Assembly: GCA_950022295.1 (NCBI GenBank)
Contig: OX465600.1
Location: forward strand, 301,702,031 to 301,766,030
DNA from: Bromus sterilis
Lineage: Eukaryota; Streptophyta; Magnoliopsida; Poales; Poaceae
Length of the DNA: 64,000 nucleotides
Direction: 5' to 3'
Below are positions 22,992 through 32,616 of the stretch, piece by piece. A model generated the notes under the pieces. The model did not search any database, had not been told where the DNA came from, and saw only the letters and a list, made by a program, of their open reading frames with translations. Numbering within the stretch: the first letter of the stretch is position 1; every line of letters starts with the position of its first letter. The translations under genes and the position numbers were made by a program.

Positions 22992-24586
22992 TGATGGCGC
23001 GAGAGTTGACGGGTGTAGTCTTCTCGCCCTTCGTTGGTGTGCCCATAGTGGAAGGCGTGATGCAGCACAGCAGCAAATTTCCCTCAGTAAGGATACCAAG
23101 GTTTGTCTCCAGTAGGACTCCAGAGATGATAAGTAGGTGTCAGCGGCGCTACTGACGCGGACCTACACACAGACACAAATAACTTTGTTCCCAACGAAGT
23201 TCAGAGAGGTTGTCAATCTCTCCGGTCTTGTTGTTCACAAAGGATCAAACACAAGAGATAATGATAGCAAAAGACTGGGATACGTGATGTTCACTAGTGA
23301 TGTCTCTCTCCAAAAAGACGATAAAACTGCTATGCGAGGTAAACAAATTACAGAAGGGAAATTGACAGGATTATGAACGCACCGCAATGCTAACTATGCT
23401 ACAAAAGAAAGGAAGAGGCTCAAAAGCACGGGCACTACGCCAAAATAAGTAGACCGAAATCCAACTGCATCTACTACTAATCATCCACCTTGAGATATCT
23501 ATCCAGAACATCTCGCTGGTATTAAGTTGCGAGCCCCACCCAAAGTGTAAACCCAAAGCAATAGACAACTGCATTAAAAATCACTTTGCGTAAAGTAAAC
23601 AATCCTTGAAACCGCGGTTACAAGCACCGTTGTTTTCCCCCTTGTGGCAACAACACATCCCCTAGACTCATGTTTCTGTCACTCAAGCGTGTCATCGGGG
23701 GGCATGAACCCACAATCGAGCATAACGTTCCCTCTTGGGGGTTACTACCTACTACTTGGCCAAATCAATAAACAACAACGGAGAACATGCAAGAATTACT
23801 TAGGAACAAAAATATAAGAGATAAAAACCAAATATATTACTCAATCACAATCTGAACATAATCTCATAATCCATCAGATCCCATCAAACTCAGCATAGCA
23901 ATAGCAGAAAGATTACAAAAGTGCCTCGATCATGTAGGGCAGCTCACGAGGTCTAAACCATGAAGAACAAAGAGGGGAGGAGAACATCACATAGCTACTG
24001 ATCACGGACCCATGGTCCAAGGAAAACTACTAACGAGACATCCGGGGAGCATCCATGGTGGAGAGGAGACTCCCGGAGGTCAATCCTCCCTCCGGCAGGG
24101 TGCCGGGAAGAGGTCTTCTGGTGCTCCCGATCTCGGAAGCGCGGCGGTGGCGGAATAGAGGCAAGATCACGAAAAAGGGTTCTCTTTTCTGAAGTTTCCT
24201 GTGAAGGAGAATATATAGGCGAAGGGGGGCAGCCAGAGGTGGACCAGGGGCCCCAGGCGCCCCCCTGGCGCGGCCAGGGGTGGGGCCGCGCCGGGTGGCC
24301 GCCTGGGCCCCCCTGGATCCCCTCTGGCCCCACTCGGGCTCTTCGCGAAGCTTCCTGTATGCTGATTTTTCCTATATTTTTCCCGTAATTTTTCTGGCAC
24401 TTTTTATATGGGGGAAAACTGAAATAGAAAAATAGCAGAAAACAGGAACTAGCACTGTGGTTACACATAGTAATAGGTTAGTCCAAATATGGTCAAAATT
24501 GTATGAAAGTGTATCTAGATCATAGCAATATCACACAAAACATGCATGGAGCAAGCAGAAATTATAGAGACGTTTTGGACGTATCA
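22992..24586 (-). repeat. 5' LTR of element D
   Basis: 1595 bp with TG...CA termini (GTATCA at 24586; TGATGGCGCG at 22992). It aligns along its length with the LTRs of A, A' and B, including the GC-rich CCAGGGG block at 24240-24330. Confidence 0.9.
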
Positions 24587-24591
24587 CATAT

Positions 24592-24886
24592 TCATCTAGC
24601 AAAAATGTTCATCAGGGGACAGAGAAGCCGCGGGCGTGCATCGGCGGCGAGGCTACGGCCATGTCGGCCCACGGCGGCGCTCGAGAGACTCGGCGAGGAG
24701 GTCGTCATCAGGGGATGAGGGATAGCTCACCAGAGGGCGTCGGTGGAGAGGGCGACGACGGCGGCGGAGTGCAGCAGCCTGGCGGAGAGGGCGATGACGA
24801 CGGCGGAGCGCAGCAGCCTGGGGGCGTCAAGTTTCGATCTGGGCGGCGGTGGTTTGCCCCGTGAGGAGGATGGGTTATATAGCGGA
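24592..24886 (-). promoter_or_regulatory. GC-rich leader and TATA box of CACTA-2 (minus strand)
   Basis: Minus-strand TATATA at 24876-24881 (in CCGCTATATAACCC) precedes about 270 bp of GC-rich sequence with GGCGGCG repeats, a typical transposon 5' leader. Transcription would run left toward the TNPA-like gene. The two GGCGGAG..GCAGCAGCCTGG units at 24750-24820 are a short tandem duplication. The role is inferred from position and composition. Confidence 0.4.
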
Positions 24887-25065
24887 TACCTTTAGAACCG
24901 GTTTCTATCACAAACCGGTACTAAAGACCCTTTAGCACCGGTTGGTAACACAAACCGGTGCTAAAGGTCTCCAATTTACTCAATTTTTCGGGCAAATTTT
25001 CAGCGGGAAGAGTGGAGACCTTTAGCACCGGTTCGTATCACAAACCGGTACTAAAGATATATACT
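24886..25065. repeat. ACCGGT subterminal-type repeats of CACTA-2
   Basis: Three or four units of the form CTTTAG(T/C)ACCGGTT...AACCGGTACTAAAG, each an inverted pair. The motif recurs at 27499-27525, 27942-27970 and 37108-37300. Such motifs are the probable binding sites of the CACTA TNPA protein. Confidence 0.75.
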
Positions 25066-25152
25066 TTATATTTATTGATTATTTGTTTTTAGATTTTGTC
25101 CAACTGCATACGTTAATTTTTCATATTTGGAGTTTTTTAGTAATTCTTTTCA

Positions 25153-26260
25153 AGTCATTTGGCTCAAAATAAATCATTAAATGCATGAAAAATAGCAAAT
25201 GAAGTCAGAAAGGGTTCAAATTTGAGTATGTGGCTTTGAATGGTGCATATTGAGTGCAAAAAAAGTCTTGAGTTAAAAAAAATTTAGAAAAATGAAATGC
25301 CTTTGTAACAGATGAGTTTTCGTCTAAAACCCTCACACTTCGAAAGAGATGCCCCAGTTTGTACACGAAGTGCATCCAGTTTTTTTCGTAACCCTCTCAA
25401 CTTTTGCACACATGTTATATGGGTCAAATGATGATACCATGCCAAGTTTCAACTTTTTTCTGAGTTCATTTGTAGATGTTTTCCATTTTCAGGGTCATTT
25501 GGCACAAAATAAATCATTAAATGCATGAAAAATAGCAAATGAAGTCAGAAAGGGTTCAAATTTTATTATGTGGCTTTGAATGGTGCATATTGAATGCACA
25601 AAAAGTATTGAGTTCAAAAAAGTTTAGAAAAATGAAATGTCTTCGTAACAGATGAGTTTTCGTCTGAAACCCTTCTACTTTGAAAGAGATGGTCCAGTTT
25701 GTACACGAAGTGCATCCAGTTTTTTCCGTAATCCTCTCAACTTTTTCACACATGTTATGTGGGTCAAATGATGATACCTTGCCAAGTTTCAACCTTTTCT
25801 GAGTTCAGTTGTAGTGCTTTTCAAATTCAAGGTCAGTTGGCTCAAAATAAATCATTAAATGCATGAAAAATAGCAAATGAAGTCAGAAAGGGTTGAAATT
25901 TTAGTATGTGGCTTTGAATGGTGCATATTGAATGCAAAAAAAAGTCTTGAGTTGAAATAAGTTTAGAAAAATGAAATGTTTTTGTAACAGATGAGTTTTC
26001 GTTTGAAACCCTTGTACTTTGAAAGAGAAAGTCCAGTTTGTACACGAAGGGACTCGGCCGGGTCTCGTGCGGCATTGGTCCCGGTTCTTCTGGGGGCATA
26101 TGTCCTCGTTCCAGCCAAGAACCGGGAACAATGCACCTCGCTCCTGGCCCACAAGCATTGGTCCCGGTTTGTGGATCGACCCGGGACTAAAGTCACGCCC
26201 ACAAGCATTAGTCCAATTTCTGGGTCATTTAGCTCAAAATAAATCATTAAATGCATGAAA
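25153..26260 (+). repeat. about 339-bp tandem repeats in CACTA-2
   Basis: The word GGCTCAAAATAAATCATTAAATGC recurs, slightly changed, at about 25161, 25501, 25839 and 26230. Three full diverged units of about 339 bp and a partial fourth are present. No coding content. Between the third unit and the last lies a GC-richer piece (26050-26210) with a GGTCCCGGTT / GACCCGGGAC inverted pair. Confidence 0.85.
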
Positions 26261-26338
26261 AAGAGAAAATGGTGGCGGCAACGCGGCAAACTTAAAACAT
26301 TCAACAACTTAACATCTCAAACCTAGAACATAAAAAAA

Positions 26339-26921
26339 CTACTCCTCCTCGTCGTCGGAGAAATCTTCTTCGGTGTCGGAGCTAATGTCATCCTCCAGCG
26401 CTATCCAGCGGGGGTCACCGAGGGGCCAGTTGGTGGCGCCTCTCGCCAGTTCCTCCTCCGCCATCGCCTTGGCCGCCCGCCGCTCCTCCCACCATTCATG
26501 ACGCTCCTATCGCCGCTCTGCGCTCTCGTCTGCTAGCCTCGTCCAGTGTTCCGCCTCCTCCGAGGCTTCATGGGGATGGCTCGCGTACCAATCCTGCACG
26601 GCACGCTGGTCCTGCTCTGAGGTGAGGCCGAGCACCGCTCGTCGACGATGGAGGCGGTGGTCCTCTTCAGTGAGGAGGAGCGGCGGATCTGCCATGTCCT
26701 CCGCCTCTTCCAAGCCGCGACAGTGGTGGTTATTCATCTCCGCGCGCGGGCGGCCGAGCCTCCACGCCGCAACGTCGTACGCGCGGGCGGCTAAATATGC
26801 ATGCCAGAACCTGCCGAGACACACACACGCTCGTTGGTGGAGAAAGTGATCACCGCCATGAATGTGCCGTCCGAGCGCTCGCGGACGCCGTGGTAGCTTG
26901 GTGGGCGGCGGCGGGGCGGCA
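26339..26921 (-). pseudogene. AP2/ERF-domain-like gene carried by CACTA-2
   Basis: Minus strand, starting MPPRRRPPSYHGVRERSDG at 26921. The frame holds the first strands of an AP2/ERF DNA-binding domain (YHGVRERS...MAVI). It then loses phase within a GTGTGTGT run at about 26826-26832, and the domain resumes in another frame with LAARAYDVAAWRLGRP, the helix segment of the fold. An in-frame TAG at about 26507 interrupts the C-terminal part, which then ends acidic (DDEEE) at 26339. The layout matches a large grass family of short AP2-like proteins linked to transposons (recalled, not searched). With one frameshift and one stop it is unlikely to make a transcription factor. Confidence 0.75.
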
Positions 26922-27117
26922 TGGTGGCGTTGGCGCGGAAGGGGAAAGAGTGCACGAGAAAAGAACTAGTGGCGACTGGCGTTGCGTGGAGTCCTCTTCC
27001 ACGCGCTTTTAACCGTACACGATTTTGAATCCAACCAATAAGTAAGAAGCACACGGATCGCGTGTTTCTTTCAAGCGCTTGTGAGTCGTTGGATCAGGCT
27101 TCTGAGCCGTTGGATCC

Positions 27118-28100
27118 AACCAATCAGGAAGAAGCACACGGATCGCGTGTTTCTTTAGCGCTTGTGAGTCATTGGATCAGGCTTCTGAGCCGTTGGATCC
27201 AACCAATCAGGAAGAAGCACACGGATTTTAGTATGTGGCTTTGAATGTTGCATGTTGGATGCAAAAAAAGTCTTGAGTTGAAATAAGTTTAGAAAAATGA
27301 AATGCCTTTGAAACACATGTGTTTTCATCTTAAACCCTTGTACTTTAAAAGAGATGGTCCAGTTTGTACACGAAGTGCATCCAGTTTTTGTCGTAACCCT
27401 CTCAACTTTTGCACACATGTTATGGTAAAATGATGATACCATGCCAAGTTTCAACCTTTTCTGAGTTCAAAAAATAGCAAATGAAGTCAGAAAGGTCTTT
27501 AGCACCAGTTTCAACCACAAACCGGTACTTCAAGTGCTTTGTTTCTTTCAGCTCACCTCGACCAATCAGGAAGAAGCACACGGATCGCGTTTTTCTTTCA
27601 AGCGCTTGTGAGTCGTTGGATCAGGCTTCTGAGCCGTTGGATCCAACCAATCAGGAAGAAGCACACGGATTTTAGTATGTGGCTTTGAATGTTGCATGTT
27701 GGGTGAAAAAAAGTCTTGAGTTGAAATAAGTTTAGAAAAATGAAATGCCTTTGAAACACATGTGTTTTCGTCTGAAACCCTCGTACTTTAAAAGAGATGG
27801 TCCAGTTTGTACACGAAGTGCATCCAGTTTTTGTCGTAACCCTCTCAACTTTTGCACACATGTTATGGTAAAATGATGATACCATGCCAAGTTTCAACCT
27901 TTTCTAAGTTCAAAAAATAGCAAATGAAGTCAGAAAGGTCTTTAGCACCGGTTTCAACCACAAACCGGTACTTCAAGTGCTTTGTTTCTTTCAGCTCACC
28001 TCGACCAATCAGGAAGGAGCACACGGATCGCGTTTTTCTTTCAAGCGCTTTGTAAGTCGTTGGATCAGGCTTGTCAGCCGTTGGATCAGGCTTGTCGTTG
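27118..28100 (+). repeat. 443-bp tandem duplication in CACTA-2
   Basis: Copy 1 at about 27118-27560 and copy 2 at about 27561-28003, then a partial third (to about 28100). Positions 27155-27454 and 27598-27897 match at an offset of 443. The units include the same TATGTGGCTTTGAATG sequence as the 339-bp array, an ACCGGT pair and a GTTGGATCAGGCTTCTGAGC segment. Copies are close to identical, so this duplication is younger than the 339-bp array. Confidence 0.88.
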
Positions 28101-28141
28101 CCAAATATAGCCCACTTCTCTGACATGTTCGACACTCATTT

Positions 28142-28415
28142 CATCGGCCGAATACAAATCATTCGGATTCGACTGGTTGCGGTCTGACGGTGCTTTTGAT
28201 GTGCGGGCACTCACGAGAGCCACACCGTCGGGCTGTAACCAGGAGAAACCGTGTGTTTTGTTGATCTTATATATATATCTAGTTAGAAATCTTTCACTTC
28301 ATCGACCAAATACAAATCATTCGGATTCCCTGCATACGTCCGACGGTGCATTTGATATGCTTGCACTCATGAGCCACCGTCGGGCTGTATGCAGGGAAAC
28401 CTTGTGTTTTGTTTG
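28142..28415 (+). repeat. pair of about 115-bp hairpin-forming direct repeats
   Basis: Copy 1 at about 28142-28260, copy 2 at about 28302-28415. Each can fold: arms 28173-28192 with 28223-28242, and arms 28328-28348 with 28375-28396. Outer stem bases differ between copies (CTGGTT/AACCAG against CCCTGCATAC/GTATGCAGGG) yet stay complementary within each copy, while loop and flanks are conserved. The function is unknown. Confidence 0.65.
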
Positions 28416-28839
28416 ATTGGAAAACAAAAACAAAAAAGTATAGCAATTTCATTATAGGACGTCAACGGAAGAATACTCCACATCCTGTACACCATCAAGG
28501 CGAATTGCAGACGGTCCTCGCCTGGTTGACAGATCCGGCAAGTCTACCGACCAGGCGTGAACCGTATGAAATACCCGTACGGGATTTTCGTCCCCTACGG
28601 GTTCTTAGACGGGCGACGCCTCGTGGGCACATCTGGAAAATCTGCCAACCAACCGAGGTCCGTCCGCATTTCTCCCTGACAGAGTATTGGATACGGATGA
28701 ATTCCTCCGTGTACGGCCTTTAGTGAACTTGTTATGCTACGATAAGTCCACTCTGACCCGTGCTTATAAACCGGTCGAACTCCTCTTCGGTTAGCGAGGT
28801 GGTACTAAACTTAGTGCACCTTTAGATCCGGTTTGTACT
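28416..28839. other. CACTA-2 sequence without recognised gene
   Basis: It contains a moderately GC-rich stretch (28480-28700) open on the plus strand for about 100 codons, with no recognised motif. It ends with CCGGTTTGTACT just before element A, which reads on into ACCAACCGG after it. Confidence 0.55.
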
Positions 28840-30437
28840 TGATACGTCCAAAACGTATCAATAATTTCTGCTTGCTCCATGCATGTTTTGTGTGATATTG
28901 CTATGATCTAGATACACTTTCATACACTTTTGATCATATTTGGACTAACCTATTAACTCAGTGCACCCCAGTACCAGTTCCTGTTTTCTGCTGTTTTTCT
29001 ATTTCAGTTTTCCCCCATATAAAAAGTGCCAGAAAAATTCCAGGAAAAATACAGGAAAAATCAGCGTACAGGAAGCTTCGAGAAGAGCCCGGGAGGGGCC
29101 AGAGGGGAGCCAGGGGGCACCTGGGGCCCCTGGTCCACCTCTGGCTTCCCCCCTTCTCCTATTTATTCTCCGTCATGGGGAAACTCTGAGGGAGGAACCC
29201 TATTTCGCAAACTCGCCTCTGTTCCGCCGCAGCCGCGCTTCCGAGATTGGGAGCACCAGAAGACCTCTTCCCGGCACCCTACCGGAGGGAGGATTGACCT
29301 CCGGGAGTCTCCTCTCCACCATGGATGCTCCCCGGATGTCTCGTGAGTAGTTTTCCTTGGACCATGGGTCCGTCATCAGTAGCTATGTGATGTTCTCCTC
29401 CCCTCTTTGTTCTTCATGGTTTAGACCTCGTGAACTGCCCTACATGATCGAGGCACTTTTGTAATATTTTCTGCTATTGCTATGTTAAGTTTGATAGGAT
29501 CCGATGGATTATGAGATTATGTTCAGATTGTGATTGATTAATATATTTGGTTCTTATCTCTTATATTTTTGTTCCTAAGTAAATCTTTCATGTTCTCCGT
29601 TGCTGTTTATTGCTTTAGCCAAGTAGTAGGTAGTGACTCCAAGAGGGAATGTTTTGCTCGATTGTGGGTTCATGCCCCCCGATGACACGCTTGATTGACA
29701 GAAACATGAGTCTAGGGGATGTGTTGTTTCCACAAGGGGGAAAACAACGGTGTTTGTAACCGCGGTTACAAGGATTGTTTACTTTACGCAAAGTTCTTTT
29801 AATGCAGTTGTCTGTTGCTTTGGGTTTACACTTTGGGTGGGGCTCGCAACTTAATACCAGCGAGATGTTCTGGATAGATATCTCAAGGTGGATGATTAGT
29901 AGTAGATGCAGTTGGATTTCGGTCTACTTATTTTGGTGTACTGCCCATGCTTTTGAGCCTCGTCCTTTCTTTTGTAGCATAGTTAGCATTGCGGTGCGTT
30001 CATAATCCTGTCAATTGCCTTTCTGTAATTTGTTTACCTCGCATAGCAAATTTATCGTCTTTTGGGAGAGAGACATCACTAGCGAACATCACATATCCCG
30101 GTCCGTATCCTCAGCACTGTTTACACTTTTGACGCTCATTTACTTTTCTGCTTTTACTTTCAATTACTATCATTGTCCCTTGTGTTTGACCCTTTGTGAC
30201 CAACAAGACCGGAGAGATTGACAACCTCTCTGAACTTTGTTGGGAACATAGTTATCGTGTCTGTGTGCAGGTCCGCGTCAGTTGCGCCGCTGACACCTAC
30301 TTATCATCTCTGGAGTCCTACTGGAGACAAACCTTGGTATCTTCACCGAGGGAAATTTGCTGCTGTGCTACATCACGCCTTCTACTTGGGGCTCACCAAC
30401 GAAGGGCGAGAAATCACTATCATTACCTCGCGCATCA
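28840..30437 (+). repeat. 5' LTR of element A
   Basis: 1598 bp, TGATACGTCC to CGCGCATCA. Relative to its 3' partner it lacks 47 bp at about 29118, a deletion between two copies of GCCAGGGGGC. From about 29846 it matches A' almost perfectly and its own partner less well. Confidence 0.9.
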
Positions 30438-30448
30438 AGCCAAATTTC

Positions 30449-30466
30449 TGGCGCTGTTGCCGGGGA
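30449..30466 (+). other. primer binding site, element A
   Basis: TGGCGCTGTTGCCGGGGA, 11 bp after the LTR end, identical to that of A'. Confidence 0.8.
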
Positions 30467-30550
30467 CTCCGAGTGCTAAGATAGGGGAGTTGCACACTAC
30501 CCTTTACCTTTGTTTTTTAGTCTTGTTAGTTTACCTTTCAGTTTTTATCT

Positions 30551-32332
30551 TTGTGTCTTTTATCAAAAACTACAAAAAAATCTGCCACACTTGCTGCTAT
30601 TATGGGTTCCACTGAAAACACCAAGTTGTGTGACTTCACTAGTCACAACAACCAAGACTTTATCTGCACTCCCATTGCCACACCTGCCACTTCAGCTACC
30701 TTTTATGAAATTAAACCTGCTTTGCTAAACCTTGTTATGAGAGATCAATTCTCTGGTGCTGGAGATGATGCTGCTTTACACTTGAATAATTTTGTTGAAT
30801 TATGTGATATGCAAAAGTATAAAGAAGTAGAAGGTGATTTTGTTAAGCTCAAGCTCTTTCCTTTCTCTTTAAGGGGAGATGCTAAAATCTGGTTTCAATC
30901 TTTGCCTAGGAATAGCATAGATTCTTGGGATAAGTGCAAAGATGCTTTTATAGGGAAGTACTACCCTCCTGCTAAGATTATCCAATTGAGGAGTAATATT
31001 ATGAATTTTAAGCAATTGGATAATGAACACGTTGCCCAAGCTTGGGAACGAATGAAATCTCTTGTTAAGAAATGCCTTACACATGATTTGAATACCTGGA
31101 TGGTTATCCAGACTTTTTATGCAGGCTTGAACTTTACCTCGCGGAACCTGTTAGATTCGGCCGCGGGAGGAACCTTTATGTCAACAACACTTGGTGTTGC
31201 CACGAAGCTTCTCGATGAAATGATGACCAATTATTCCCAATGGCACACCGAACGCGCTCCAACAGGTAGGAAGGTAAACTCTGAGGAAATTACCTCCCTC
31301 AATGAAAAAGTTGACTTAATTATGTCTCTACTTACCAAGAAACCCTCTATTGATCCTCATGATGTTCCTTTAAATTCTTTGGTTGCTCAAGAACAAGTAG
31401 ATGTGAACTTTATTGCTAGAAACAACTTCAACAACAATGCTTATAGGGGAAATTTTGCTAGCAATCCTAGAACGTTTCCATCCAACTATGGGAACGACAA
31501 CACTTACCCTATCAACAAGAATCCCTCTTCTGAATTAGAAAACATGCTTAGAGACTTTATCACTACCCAAAAAGCCTTCAACAAAAATGTAGAAGAGAAA
31601 TTAGCTAAAATAGATAATCTCTCTTTGAAGATAGAAATCTTAGCTCTTGATATTGAGATGCTTAAAATTAGAACCTCCCCCCTTGAGGAGAATAAGGCCA
31701 CTCCTATTGATGCTATCAAATTACAAATTAATGAAAATATTAGGATGATGGCTGAACTTAAAGAAAGATGGGCTAGAGAAAAAGAGGAAGAGGATAGAAT
31801 TAAGAGCCTTCCTACACACCACACAGTTGCCACTATCCAAATTGTTGAGGATACCCAAACTATTAGCACCCAATGCACTCCTAGTCCCGTTGGACCTATT
31901 AATGGTGATGCTAATACCTCAACCGTAGATGAAGAAACTCCTATGAACATGGAGGGTTTCAAACAAGTGAGCCTAGATGACACTACTACCACCTTTGATA
32001 GTTGTACCCTCTCAGAAGTTATTAGCTTGTTACACAAAATGTCTAGAGACCCCCACACTAGCACACTTAATCTTGCCTTCACGGAGCATATCACAAATGC
32101 TCTCATCAAAGCTAGGGAGGAGAAGCTTAGAGTAGAAGCCTCCATACCTAGGAAGCTAGATGATGGTTGGGATCCTATGATCAAAATTAAATTAAATAAC
32201 TTCTCTTGCTATGCTTTATGTGATGTTGGAGCTAGTACCTCCGTTATGCCCAAAAGAATATTTGATATGTTTGAATTGAAACCCTTTGAGCCTTGTTCTT
32301 TTGGTGTTCGTCTTGTGTTGATTCTTCCATAA
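30551..32332 (+). CDS. gag: Gag (capsid) polyprotein, element A, Athila-type
   Basis: 593 aa with the same layout as the A' copy: capsid-like core (about residues 65-190), Asn-rich linker near 285-320, Glu/Lys-rich coiled-coil-like region 330-430, and the start of a protease (CYALCDVGAST) near the end. The Met of MGSTENTK at 30602 is an alternative start, and the 17 residues before it look like leader. It has no stop inside the capsid core, so this Gag could still be made and assemble particles. The frame ends at 32332 because of the frameshift into the protease remnant. Confidence 0.87.
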   Translation: MCLLSKTTKKSATLAAIMGSTENTKLCDFTSHNNQDFICTPIATPATSATFYEIKPALLNLVMRDQFSGAGDDAALHLNNFVELCDMQKYKEVEGDFVKLKLFPFSLRGDAKIWFQSLPRNSIDSWDKCKDAFIGKYYPPAKIIQLRSNIMNFKQLDNEHVAQAWERMKSLVKKCLTHDLNTWMVIQTFYAGLNFTSRNLLDSAAGGTFMSTTLGVATKLLDEMMTNYSQWHTERAPTGRKVNSEEITSLNEKVDLIMSLLTKKPSIDPHDVPLNSLVAQEQVDVNFIARNNFNNNAYRGNFASNPRTFPSNYGNDNTYPINKNPSSELENMLRDFITTQKAFNKNVEEKLAKIDNLSLKIEILALDIEMLKIRTSPLEENKATPIDAIKLQINENIRMMAELKERWAREKEEEDRIKSLPTHHTVATIQIVEDTQTISTQCTPSPVGPINGDANTSTVDEETPMNMEGFKQVSLDDTTTTFDSCTLSEVISLLHKMSRDPHTSTLNLAFTEHITNALIKAREEKLRVEASIPRKLDDGWDPMIKIKLNNFSCYALCDVGASTSVMPKRIFDMFELKPFEPCSFGVRLVLILP

Positions 32333-32616
32333 AGAAACCTTTTGGGAAGATCGACGATGTTCTTATCATTGTCAAGGACAACTATGTTCCCGTTGATTTT
32401 ATTGTTATGGATATAGAGTGTGAACCTTTATGTCCAATTATTTTGGGACGTCCTTTTCTTCGCACCGTTGGTGCGGTTATTGACATGAAAGAGGGGAATA
32501 TAAAATTCCAATTCCCATTCAAAAATGGGATGGAACACTTCCCTAGAAAGAAAATAAAGTTACCTTTTGAGTCCGTTACTCGGGCTAGTTATTCTCTTTG
32601 TCTTGATAAAACTTGA
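32293..32616 (+). pseudogene. aspartic protease remnant, element A
   Basis: It continues the protease begun at the Gag C-terminus but in another frame, overlapping it by 40 bp. PIILGRPFLR is visible. It could be expressed only if ribosomes shifted frame near 32300. The same junction in A' argues for a fixed feature of this subfamily rather than a private mutation, unless conversion spread it. Confidence 0.7.

Larger units (their letters stand above)
20202..24586 (-). mobile_element. LTR element D, internally deleted relative of A (non-autonomous)
   Basis: Minus-strand insertion flanked by CATAT (20197-20201 and 24587-24591). Its LTRs (20202-21759 and 22992-24586) belong to the same LTR family as A, A' and B. 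The interior is only about 1.2 kb. It lacks reverse transcriptase, integrase and polypurine tract, because one deletion removed the 3' interior together with the first 90 bp or so of the 3' LTR. It encodes a gag-region protein different from that of A. Confidence 0.9.

Noticed and set aside
24885..28839. CRISPR-like or satellite interpretation of regularly spaced repeats
   Set aside because: Units are long, diverged and lack short identical repeats with unique spacers; they fit plant CACTA subterminal and tandem repeats.
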